DNA of 64,000 nt from contig NC_017093.1 of the NCBI RefSeq assembly GCF_000284295.1, positions 3,782,001-3,846,000 on the forward strand, in the 5' to 3' direction. Both the position numbers and the translations under genes were made by a program. Source of the DNA: Actinoplanes missouriensis 431 (GTDB lineage Bacteria > Actinomycetota > Actinomycetes > Mycobacteriales > Micromonosporaceae). Of the stretch, positions 8,141 through 15,086 are shown piece after piece (positions within the stretch are counted from its first letter, which is position 1; each line of letters opens with the position of its first letter). A model generated the notes under the pieces. The model made no database searches. It was not told where the DNA came from and was given only the letters and a program-made list of their open reading frames with translations.

Positions 8141-9266
8141 TGTGATGTCCAGGGACGTTGGTCGAGGAAGTGCGACCACTCGATCTGACGATCAAGACCT
8201 GATCTTGTGAACAGATGAAGGCCTCCAACGGTGCAGTGGAGCTGTCACGGAACCACTCTCACCAGGCTGGAGGCCTTCATGTCCCACGCTAACGCCGCGC
8301 TGACCCCACGAGCGCGATTGCGGCTGGCGCGTCTGATCGTGGACCACGGCTGGTCACCCGCACGAGCAGCCGAACGCTACGACGTGTCCTGGCGCACCGC
8401 CGCGAAATGGGCCGGCCGCTACCGCGCTGAAGGCGAAGCCGGCATGCACGACCGCTCGTCACGACCCCACCGACAGCCGAACCGGACCCCGGCACCGGTG
8501 GTACGCAAGATTCTGCACCTACGCCGTAAACGACGCTGGGGTCCGGTCCCGATCGCCGATGAGATCGGCCTGGCAGCTTCCACCGTGCACGCCGTCCTGC
8601 TCCGCCAGCGAGCGAACCGGCTGTCTCACCTCGACCGTGCCACCGGCGAACCGATCCGCCGCTACGAACACGCCCAGCCCGGCGACCTGCTGCATGTCGA
8701 CGTCAAGAAACTCGGCAACGTGCCTGATGGAGGCGGCTGGCGCTACCTCGGCCGTCAGCAAGGCAAGAAGAACCGGGCCACCACGATCGGCAAGCCACGC
8801 AACAAGCACTACAACCCCATGATCGGCACCGCGTTCGTGCACACCGTCATCGACGACCACTCCCGCGTGGCCTACGCCGAAATCCACGACGACGAAACCG
8901 CGGTCACCGCCACCGCAGTCCTACGCCGCGCGACCACCTGGTTCGCCGAACGCGGCGTCACCACCCGGCGAGTGCTGTCGGACAACGGCTCCGCCTACAA
9001 ATCACACCTCTGGCGAGACACCTGCGCCGAACTGGGCATCACGGTGAAGAAGACGCGCCCTTACCGGCCTCAGACAAACGGCAAGATCGAGCGTTTCCAC
9101 CGCACCCTGGCCGACGGCTGGGCCTTCGCCAAGCTCTACACCTCGGAGAAAGCCCGCCGCGCCGCACTACCCGCATTCCTGCACGACTACAACCACCACA
9201 GACCCCACACCGCCATCGGCAAACTGGCACCCATCACCCGGTTGAACAACCTGGCTGGACATCACA
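8141..9266 (+). mobile_element. IS481-family insertion sequence, complete
   Basis: A 1126-bp element bounded by the 12-bp terminal inverted repeats TGTGATGTCCAG and CTGGACATCACA, with weaker matching further in. It is flanked by 6-bp direct repeats TCTAGA at 8135-8140 and 9267-9272. IS481 elements are known to target NCTAGN and duplicate it, and this copy fits exactly. The transposase frame is open and both ends are intact, so the copy looks recent and possibly active. Confidence 0.9.
8215..8280 (+). promoter_or_regulatory. Foldback hairpin over the transposase start
   Basis: Perfect 13-bp arms ATGAAGGCCTCCA (8215-8227) and TGGAGGCCTTCAT (8268-8280). The stem continues inward through GGTG/CACC and AGTGG/CCACT. 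The right arm contains both the GGAGG ribosome site and AT of the start codon, so a transcript entering from outside the element would bury the start. A transcript beginning inside the left arm would not form the full stem. This is the logic known from IS10-type fold-back inhibition. Confidence 0.7.
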
Positions 9267-9271
9267 TCTAG
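8279..9271 (+). CDS. IS481-family transposase
   Basis: A DDE transposase of 330 residues, typical for the family. An N-terminal helix-turn-helix (RARLRLARLIVDHGWSPARA, then YDVSWRTAAKWAGRY) recognises the ends. The rve-type catalytic core carries D in LLHVDVKKL, D in VIDDHSR/LSDNGSAY, and E in NGKIERFHRTLADG. GGAGG precedes the ATG within the foldback hairpin. The TAG stop lies inside the right-hand target duplication TCTAGA, just outside the element proper. No frameshift is seen, so the protein is probably functional. Confidence 0.92.
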   Translation: MSHANAALTPRARLRLARLIVDHGWSPARAAERYDVSWRTAAKWAGRYRAEGEAGMHDRSSRPHRQPNRTPAPVVRKILHLRRKRRWGPVPIADEIGLAASTVHAVLLRQRANRLSHLDRATGEPIRRYEHAQPGDLLHVDVKKLGNVPDGGGWRYLGRQQGKKNRATTIGKPRNKHYNPMIGTAFVHTVIDDHSRVAYAEIHDDETAVTATAVLRRATTWFAERGVTTRRVLSDNGSAYKSHLWRDTCAELGITVKKTRPYRPQTNGKIERFHRTLADGWAFAKLYTSEKARRAALPAFLHDYNHHRPHTAIGKLAPITRLNNLAGHHI

Positions 9272-9497
9272 ATCCGAGGTCATGCTGGCCGCTCGTCGCG
9301 CCATCAAACAGAGCACAGGCGAACGCAAGCGTCGATCTCGTGGGACTACACGCGGGCAAGGGTACGGCGGGGACGACAATCGGGCCTACGACGCCGGCTA
9401 CGGCAGCAGCGGTGGCACTCCTTGATCCGGCTTCCCTGATCGCCACACCGATCGCGACACGAGAGTGCGTTGAGCAGCGGGCTCTGCCAACGGCGCC

Positions 9498-9890
9498 TCA
9501 CTCGAGTTTCGCTTTTTGATGTAACTGATCAAAGATGATTTGATCGACGGCTGAGACTTGGTGCCGGTTGGCGTAAGTAAGCCAGGCGATCTCCTCGATC
9601 TCGCTGTTCGGCCTCAACTCTCCTCGATATTCGGCTGTGTAGCAGGTCATGCGCACCATTATTCCGTCAGGATGCCCATGCGCCTGCGCGTGAAAAGTGC
9701 CGGCATGCGTGGCACTGTCGGCGACAATAATGACATCGAGTTCTTCGTTTATCTCGCGAATAAGAGTGTCGATGTCGCTCTCGCCCGGCTCCCGTTTGCC
9801 GCCCGGCAGGTAGTAGACGTCTTTCCCGATGGAGCGAGTGCTGAGGATCGCGCCGTCCTTCAGATGGATCCAAGCAACCTTGTCGATCAT
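9498..9890 (-). CDS. Nudix hydrolase
   Basis: A 130-residue nucleoside-diphosphate-linked hydrolase. The Nudix box is complete, from GGKREPGESDIDTL to REINEELDV (G-x5-E-x7-R-E-U-x-E-E-x-G-U pattern), with a substrate-facing N-terminal strand VAWIHLKDGAIL and the C-terminal EEIAWLTY strand. The substrate is not predictable from sequence. It lies on the same strand as, and 85 bases downstream of, a histidine-phosphatase-like gene; both could act on nucleotide or phosphate metabolites, but they are not clearly one operon. Confidence 0.88.
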   Translation of the reverse strand: MIDKVAWIHLKDGAILSTRSIGKDVYYLPGGKREPGESDIDTLIREINEELDVIIVADSATHAGTFHAQAHGHPDGIMVRMTCYTAEYRGELRPNSEIEEIAWLTYANRHQVSAVDQIIFDQLHQKAKLE

Positions 9891-9975
9891 GGCCCGGTTC
9901 AGCCTTCCCCGGTAGTCGGTCGTCGGTGGGCGCGGCGGTGCCGCACGGACGACTCCGGCGGCATCCGGCGGGACG

Positions 9976-10608
9976 TCAGGTCAGATGGGCGGTGTCGTTG
10001 AGGTGGACGACTCCGCGGTTGTGGAAATAGTCGTCCTCACGCAGAGATGTGATGCTGCCGGACGAAACCTGGAAGCTGACGAAGCCGGCCGCGTCCACGG
10101 GCATGCCGATCCACGCTGCGATGAGGAATGTAGCGGTGCCTCCGTGCGTGACCACGATTTGGTTCTCGATGTTCGACCGCAGAATGCGATCCAGGGCTGA
10201 GTAGGCTCGGACGGCCTGCTGCCACTTGGTCTCCGCGCCCGGAACGCCCTCGTCATGGCGCATCCGTTCACCGGCGGCCGGGGGCGGAATGAACCGCCCG
10301 TCCAGCCAAACCTGAGGCCGTCCGCCCGCCTCGCCGTAGGATTTCTCGCGCAGATCGGCGTCGAGGACCACGTCGATGCCAAGCCGCTTCGCAACGATCT
10401 CCGCCGTACGCCGTGTGCGAGTCAAGTCCGACGAGAACAATTCGACGGGGGCATCCACCACGAGCCGGCCGGCCAGTGCTTCGGCGATCTGTTCGGCCTG
10501 TGCCAGCCCGCGAGGGGTGAGGTCGGAGTCGAACCAACCGCCGACCAGCCCGTCGACGTGGTGTGTCGCCTCCGGATGCGTGACCAGATAAACGGTCCTC
10601 ATCCCCAC
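9976..10608 (-). CDS. Histidine-phosphatase-superfamily protein with altered RHG motif
   Basis: A 210-residue phosphoglycerate-mutase-like protein. The fold is clear: the N-terminal strand TVYLVTHPEATHH replaces the usual LVRHGET, LTPRGLAQAEQIAE is the second helix, SSDLTRTRRTAEI carries the core arginine, and QIVVTHGGTATFLI carries the second catalytic histidine. The nucleophile histidine is kept (THP), but the arginine of RHG is threonine, so phosphate binding may be weaker or the substrate different. A start two codons later is equally possible. Its role is unknown. Confidence 0.8.
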   Translation of the reverse strand: MGMRTVYLVTHPEATHHVDGLVGGWFDSDLTPRGLAQAEQIAEALAGRLVVDAPVELFSSDLTRTRRTAEIVAKRLGIDVVLDADLREKSYGEAGGRPQVWLDGRFIPPPAAGERMRHDEGVPGAETKWQQAVRAYSALDRILRSNIENQIVVTHGGTATFLIAAWIGMPVDAAGFVSFQVSSGSITSLREDDYFHNRGVVHLNDTAHLT

Positions 10609-10871
10609 CTCCTCGAGTCGTTCCCTGTCGTCACGGGCCGAACCCAGATCCCGCTCCTCGCCGGTTCCGCAGCGGTCACTTTATTGGTTCGCCCTCACGC
10701 GACCAAGCCTCGAACCCACGCGGGCGGGCCGGGAGCCGAGGCGAACACCCCGCCAACCGACATTGCCGTGGCGGTCGAATCGGACCGTCTCGGAATGGAC
10801 TTCGTGCCGACGGATCGCTGCCGCGGCAGACGACATCATCGACGCGTCATTCGCAACAATGCAAAGAGTGT

Positions 10872-10913
10872 CGGCAATAGGCCATGGATGCGCGGCAATG
10901 GGCCATGGATGCG
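10872..10913. repeat. 21-bp tandem duplication, two units
   Basis: Two adjacent copies of CGGCAATRGGCCATGGATGC plus a terminal G, differing at one base. No function is evident. Confidence 0.8.
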
Positions 10914-11113
10914 TTGAGCGCGAGCCGAATATCGCCCGGCGACGCACTCAATCCCGCAGGAGTGTGCGTGGGAAGTTGATCGTCCAGCGCCTGGCAATCG
11001 CGGTGATCATGGGCTTGACACCGCGATTCCTCAACGCTGGCAGATCAAATCCGCGTGCTGGAAGGATTCGGATCGCGGTGGACGAGCGCCTCAGCGTTGG
11101 CCGGCGGTGTGGA

Positions 11114-11233
11114 TGAGGCCACACGCAGCGTCGGCGCCGCGGGGACGAGGCCACATACAACGCCTGCGTGGCGATCCATCCACGCCAGGGCAGGGATGTG
11201 AGCACACGAACCGCTTCCGTGCGACCCCATCAT
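11114..11233 (-). repeat. 120-bp dispersed repeat, copy A
   Basis: Read on the minus strand this segment matches the plus strand at 27973-28093 at close to 90% by eye, including the shared runs GGTTCGTGTGCT, GGATCGCCACGCAGGCGTTG and CCTCGTCCCCGCGGCGCC. Both copies can be read as a peptide containing MDRHAGVVC and LVPAAP, but neither has a supported start. It may be a remnant mobile element, a small-gene family or a structured RNA. Confidence 0.75.
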
Positions 11234-11254
11234 GGCAGGCGTGGACTTCGGTGC

Positions 11255-11341
11255 GCCGTCACCTGCGTGCGAGCCCACCGTGGGCTGCCACCCACGTGCG
11301 AGCCCACCGTGGGCCGTCACCCACGCGCGAGCCCACCGTGG
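11255..11341. repeat. 29-bp tandem repeat, three units
   Basis: Three consecutive 29-bp units ending GCGAGCCCACCGTGG, with a few substitutions in the first half. No spacers separate the units, so this is not a CRISPR. Confidence 0.85.
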
Positions 11342-11373
11342 GCCGCCCTGTCGTTCACCGCCCGACCCGGAGA

Positions 11374-11654
11374 TCAACTTAGGCTGAGTGGCATTGGCGC
11401 AGGCCCCGTCAGGGTCAGCTCGGCCGGGTCGTAGTGCCGGGCCGGCGACGTGAACGGGGTCGCGGCGAAGAACCGGGTAGCCGCCGCCACCCGGGCAGCC
11501 GCCGCCACCCGGTCAGCAGTGAGCAGGCGGGGCGCGTCATGGGCCCAGGGCTCCGGCGTGAACGGCTCCCCGCCGCCGATCACGTCGACCGACGGGCCAG
11601 CAGCTCGGCCAGCTCCTCGGTCCGCAGGCGGACGTACGTGGTGATCACGCTCAT
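11374..11654 (-). pseudogene. DUF1877-like gene remnant (deleted and frameshifted)
   Basis: The minus strand opens with MSVITTYVRLRTEELAELLA, the usual start of DUF1877 proteins, then hits a stop after 24 codons. A shifted frame continues VDVIGGGEPFTPEPWAHDAP and a C-terminal RHYDPAEL, normal for the end of the family. Intact members have about 160 residues; here the middle third is missing. An internal 18-bp duplication (GCCGCCGCCACCCGG units) adds further disruption. It is non-functional as it stands. Confidence 0.65.
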
Positions 11655-11680
11655 CGGCTGGTTCCCTCTGGTCGCTCGCG

Positions 11681-11720
11681 GGCATCCAGCGGCATCCAGC
11701 GGCATCCAGCGGCATCCAGC
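11681..11720. repeat. 10-bp tandem repeat, four perfect units
   Basis: Four exact copies of GGCATCCAGC between the decayed DUF1877 gene and the end of the phosphotransferase gene. Such short perfect arrays are prone to copy-number change. Confidence 0.9.
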
Positions 11721-11727
11721 GAGGATC

Positions 11728-12699
11728 TCAACGGCGCCGCCGGAGATAGCCGCCCAGGTAGGCCAGCGATTCCGGCGCGTCCTCGCCGCGGCGCAGCTCG
11801 TCGGTGAAGACGGCGATGTCCGCCAGTGTCCACCACAGCGGGTAGAGCGCGAGCCCGGCCTCGGAGACGGTCCGACCCGTGCGGGCGGTGTACCGTGCCA
11901 GCACCTCCTCGTCGCCCGGATCCGGCTGCGCCCCGACCAGGGTGGCGAACCGGCCGGTCAGCATCCACAGGTCACGCTCGGGCGGCGCGACCGCCACGGT
12001 GTCCCAGTCGATCAGCAGGAGGCCGTCCGCGGTGCGCAGGACGTTGCCGGGGTGCGGTTCGCCGTGGGTGAGCACCCCGTCTGCCGGCAACTCCGCCACC
12101 AGGCGATCGAATTCGGCCAGCCAGCCGTGGATGTCGTCGGCTCGTCCGGCCAGCAGGGCCCGTGCCTGCTCCGCGTACGGTCCGGCGTCCCACACGCTGC
12201 CGAGGTCACCGAGCGCCACCTCCAGCGAGCTGCGGCCGGGCAGCGCCGGAGTGATCCGCGGCGCGAGGCCGGGTGGGGCGTCGTGCAGGCGGGCGAGCAG
12301 GTCGACGATCTCCGCGCGGTCAGCGGGCGGGTGCGGCGCGAACGGCCCGGCAACGCCGTCGACCAGGGGATACAGCGATAACGCGTACCGGGAGGAGAGC
12401 CGCCGCAGAGGCGCCCCGGTCTGGTCCGGCAGCGGGGCGAGGACGAAGTCGAGCCCGGAATCGTTCCGCAGGGACACCGCGGTCGCCAGTGAGCGGTGCA
12501 GTTCGGCGAACGCTTCGTCCCGGCCGGCCGGATCGAAACCGAGATCGTCCACCCTGGCGAACCAACGGCCCACGACCGACCAGGAGTAACTGCCCGCACC
12601 CAGCGGCAGGAACTCGATCTTCCCGGCCGCTGGAGGCCAACCGGCGCGCAGCGCCTTCAGCAGGGCGGTTTCGGTCAGGTCCGGGGGAGGCTTACGCAT
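11728..12699 (-). CDS. Aminoglycoside-phosphotransferase-family kinase
   Basis: A 323-residue protein-kinase-like small-molecule phosphotransferase. The catalytic loop is HGEPHPGNV with Brenner motif variants and the Mg-binding DWD follows in LLLIDWDTVAVAPPERDLW. The N-terminal lobe (LPLGAGSYSWSVVG) is the glycine-rich region. APH-family proteins of this divergence act on unknown metabolites or antibiotics, so resistance cannot be claimed. Its ATG overlaps the stop of the upstream alpha/beta hydrolase by eight bases, so the two are co-translated. The 10-bp tandem array lies just beyond its 3' end. Confidence 0.82.
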   Translation of the reverse strand: MRKPPPDLTETALLKALRAGWPPAAGKIEFLPLGAGSYSWSVVGRWFARVDDLGFDPAGRDEAFAELHRSLATAVSLRNDSGLDFVLAPLPDQTGAPLRRLSSRYALSLYPLVDGVAGPFAPHPPADRAEIVDLLARLHDAPPGLAPRITPALPGRSSLEVALGDLGSVWDAGPYAEQARALLAGRADDIHGWLAEFDRLVAELPADGVLTHGEPHPGNVLRTADGLLLIDWDTVAVAPPERDLWMLTGRFATLVGAQPDPGDEEVLARYTARTGRTVSEAGLALYPLWWTLADIAVFTDELRRGEDAPESLAYLGGYLRRRR

Positions 12700-13537
12700 T
12701 TTCCCGGGTACGGCCGACCGCAGCGATCCACTCGAGAGCCGCCTCGTCCTGCGCCGTGAGCACCGAGATGTGCCCGGCGCCCGGCGTGAGGCGCAGTTCC
12801 GCCCCCTTGATCCGGTCCGCGAGCCAGACGCTGTGCGACGCCGGCACCATCCGGTCGTCCTCCCCGTGCGCGAGCAGCACCGGAACGGTGATCGTGGCCG
12901 GGTCGAAGCCCCACGGGCGTACGTAGGCCAGGTCGTCGTCGATGAGCGGCGCAGGGCCGTTGGCGATCGCCGGTTCCACCACCGAGCCGAACCAGCCCCA
13001 GGCGCCCTCGAGAGCCGCCCAGTCCGCCGCGGTGAAGTCCGGATCGGTGATCGCCGGGTTCCCCGCGTAGGCCTCCTTGGCGGCCCGGCCGGCGGCCGCG
13101 GACCGCAGCGACGCGACACCACCGGGGCCCATGCCCGCGAACCAGTCCAGACCCTCGGCGTCGAACGGGGCGAGCCCGGCGCCCGCCACCGCGGCGGTCA
13201 CCCGGCCGGGGAGCAGCGCCGCGCAGGCCAGCGCATGCGGGCCGCCGCCGGAGTGACCGAACACCGCGAACGTACCGACGCCGAGCGCGTCGGCCACCGC
13301 CGCGGCGTCACCGGCCGCCGAGGCGATGTCGCGGTCGGGGCGGGGAGTGGAACCGCCGTACCCCGGGCGGTCGTAGGCGATGAATCGGATGCCGAGCCGC
13401 CGCGCCGCCGCGAAGAGCGGCGCGGGCGGGGTGCCGATGTTGGGTGTCCCGTGATGCCACATCACCACCAGGTCGCCGTCGCCGTGCGCGTAGGCGTGCA
13501 GCGTCCGCCCGTCCACCGTTACATCGGTTTCGATCAT
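12692..13537 (-). CDS. Alpha/beta hydrolase
   Basis: A 281-residue serine hydrolase without a signal peptide. The nucleophile elbow is GHSGGGPHA, the oxyanion region MWHHGTPN, the acidic residue probably in LLAHGEDDRMV, and the catalytic histidine in PGAGHISVL. It is first of a two-gene unit with the downstream phosphotransferase (8-base overlap). The divergent sigma-factor gene starts 81 bases away. The substrate is unknown. Confidence 0.85.
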   Translation of the reverse strand: MIETDVTVDGRTLHAYAHGDGDLVVMWHHGTPNIGTPPAPLFAAARRLGIRFIAYDRPGYGGSTPRPDRDIASAAGDAAAVADALGVGTFAVFGHSGGGPHALACAALLPGRVTAAVAGAGLAPFDAEGLDWFAGMGPGGVASLRSAAAGRAAKEAYAGNPAITDPDFTAADWAALEGAWGWFGSVVEPAIANGPAPLIDDDLAYVRPWGFDPATITVPVLLAHGEDDRMVPASHSVWLADRIKGAELRLTPGAGHISVLTAQDEAALEWIAAVGRTRENA

Positions 13538-13617
13538 TCGACCACCCTAGTTATTTTTCACCGGGACGCTCCACATTTTCGGCCGCCGGTGGCGTCACGA
13601 GGGCGGAGGGGAGCGCT

Positions 13618-14130
13618 GTGACATTCGAGGACTTTCTGACCGCACGGCTGCCCGCGCTGTTGCGGTACGCCACCGTGCTGGCCTGTGACACGCACCTGGC
13701 CGAGGACATCGTGCAGGAGGTTCTCGCCCGGGCGCAGCCCCGCTGGGCTCGGATCGCCGCCGCGGACGTGCCGGAGGCATACGTGAAACGCATGATCATC
13801 AACGAGCTGGCCTCGTGGCGGCGGCGCCGGGCCGCGCGTGTCGTGCCGCTGTCGCACGACGCGCTCGACGCGGTCAGCGCGCCGGCCGACGAACCGCAGC
13901 GGGCCGTCGGCGAACGCGACGAGATGATCCGCCGGATCGCCCGGCTCCCGCTGAAGCAGCGGATCGTGATCGCGCTGCGGTTCTACGAGGGGCTGAGCGA
14001 CCAGGAGATCGCCGACCTGCTCGGCTGCCGGCCGGCCACGGTCCGCAGCCACACGTCGCGGGCGCTCGCCAGCATGCGGGCCAACTTTCCCACCGCATCT
14101 TCTGCCGGCACTTCCCGGATCGGAGGCTGA
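13618..14130 (+). CDS. SigE-family (ECF-type) RNA polymerase sigma factor
   Basis: A 170-residue sigma factor with region 2 (LLRYATVLACDTHLAEDIVQ, the RNA polymerase and -10 contact) and region 4 (RIARLPLKQRIVIALRFYEG, then LSDQEIADLLGCRPATVRSH, the -35 HTH). The GTG start is chosen because GGCGGAGGGG lies ten bases upstream and the sequence before it is poorly coding. The next gene, five bases downstream, encodes a membrane protein with a cytoplasmic N-terminus, the arrangement expected for a sigma factor held by a membrane partner. Confidence 0.9.
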   Translation: MTFEDFLTARLPALLRYATVLACDTHLAEDIVQEVLARAQPRWARIAAADVPEAYVKRMIINELASWRRRRAARVVPLSHDALDAVSAPADEPQRAVGERDEMIRRIARLPLKQRIVIALRFYEGLSDQEIADLLGCRPATVRSHTSRALASMRANFPTASSAGTSRIGG

Positions 14131-14135
14131 CCGCC

Positions 14136-15086
14136 GTGAACGACGAACAACTGATCAAGGACGCTTACGAGGCCATCGCCGGTACCGCGGTCTCGCCGGA
14201 ACGGGTGCGGGCCCGGCTCAACGCCCGCGTCACGGCACACCGGCAGCGGCGGTTGCTGCTGGCCGGCGCCGGTGTCGCCACGGTTGCTGTCGCGGTGGGC
14301 GTACCGGTGGCGCTGCGTGAGCGGCGCGGTGAGCCCGCCCTCCCTGTCGCGTCGCCCTCGGTCAAGACCTCGCCGAGGACCGCGCGCCGGGTGTCGCTGC
14401 TCTTCACGCCGCAGTGGCTGCCGGACGGGCTGGTCGAGCGCTTCCGGTCGGTGAAGTTCGACGTCGCCACCGGGAAACCGCTCGGCGGCAACCGGTCCTG
14501 GTACCCGACCGGCTCGCCGTACACGGTGGAGGTGCCGAAGGGCAGCGTGTCGTTCTCGGTCGGCGAGCGGATCGACGACGGGTCCGGTGAGCCGGTGATG
14601 GTCGGTTCGGTGCGGGGCACGCTGCGGGTCACCGACAGCGCGTGGGTGGAGTGGCAGCCGACGGGTAAGCCGTCGATGATCGTGTCGGTCTACGGCACCG
14701 CCGACGACACCGAGATCGCCCTGCGGGTCGCCCGGTCGGTCGCCGCCACCGAGGAAACCATGCTGGTCACGATGGATGTGCCGGAGGTGCCCGACGCCTT
14801 CGCCGGGTCCGCGACCTTCGAGGTCAACCCCACCGGCGAGGGTACGGGGGTGCAGACGCTCGGCTACACGTCGGCCGACCTGCGCAGCGGGTTCCAGCTC
14901 ACCACCGATGCGCCGCAGCCGAACCAGACGTACCTGTCGGTGGAGCGGGACGGGATGACCGTCTACCTGCTGGGGGAGGAACCGGGAGTGGTCGGCAGCG
15001 GGTTGACGCTGTCCGAGACGGAGAGCCGGAACATCATCTACCGGGTGACGTTCCGGCCCCCCGACGTCTCGTGGGCGGGCTTCTAG
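14136..15086 (+). CDS. Membrane partner of the SigE-family sigma factor
   Basis: A 316-residue bitopic protein. The short acidic cytoplasmic N-terminus (NDEQLIKDAYEAIAGTAVSP) is followed by a basic segment, a transmembrane helix LLLAGAGVATVAVAVGVPVA near residues 37-57, and a large external beta-rich domain of about 250 residues with no recognised catalytic motif. Such proteins follow SigE-family sigma genes in actinobacteria and are thought to act as anti-sigma or sensing subunits. That function here is inferred from context; no zinc-binding anti-sigma motif is present. The 3' end overlaps the convergent aminotransferase by four bases. Confidence 0.7.
   Translation: MNDEQLIKDAYEAIAGTAVSPERVRARLNARVTAHRQRRLLLAGAGVATVAVAVGVPVALRERRGEPALPVASPSVKTSPRTARRVSLLFTPQWLPDGLVERFRSVKFDVATGKPLGGNRSWYPTGSPYTVEVPKGSVSFSVGERIDDGSGEPVMVGSVRGTLRVTDSAWVEWQPTGKPSMIVSVYGTADDTEIALRVARSVAATEETMLVTMDVPEVPDAFAGSATFEVNPTGEGTGVQTLGYTSADLRSGFQLTTDAPQPNQTYLSVERDGMTVYLLGEEPGVVGSGLTLSETESRNIIYRVTFRPPDVSWAGF

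Larger units (their letters stand above)
8039..9425 (+). pseudogene. Small single-pass membrane protein split by IS481
   Basis: Removing the insertion element and one copy of its TCTAGA duplication joins two halves in frame into an 84-residue protein. The left half has one transmembrane helix (FIAIMGATLALVALGLAVML) and the basic stop-transfer RRRR. The right half is basic then Gly/Tyr-rich (KQSTGERKRRSRG, YGGDDNRAYDAGYGSSGG) and ends in TGA at 9423-9425. The start is the GTG at 8039 or the ATG at 8066. The lack of stops across 51 right-hand codons and their composition support a real gene that the insertion inactivated. I do not recognise its family. Confidence 0.65.
10609..11373. other. Intergenic region with repeats, no gene seen
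   Basis: About 760 bases without a convincing gene. It contains a 21-bp tandem duplication, a 120-bp segment present inverted at 28.0 kb, and a three-unit 29-bp tandem repeat. Short frames across it are Arg/Pro-rich and lack ribosome sites. Confidence 0.6.

Noticed and set aside
11728..12699. Aminoglycoside resistance gene
   Set aside because: The kinase motifs are present, but sequence alone does not show an antibiotic substrate and the partner gene is a generic hydrolase.
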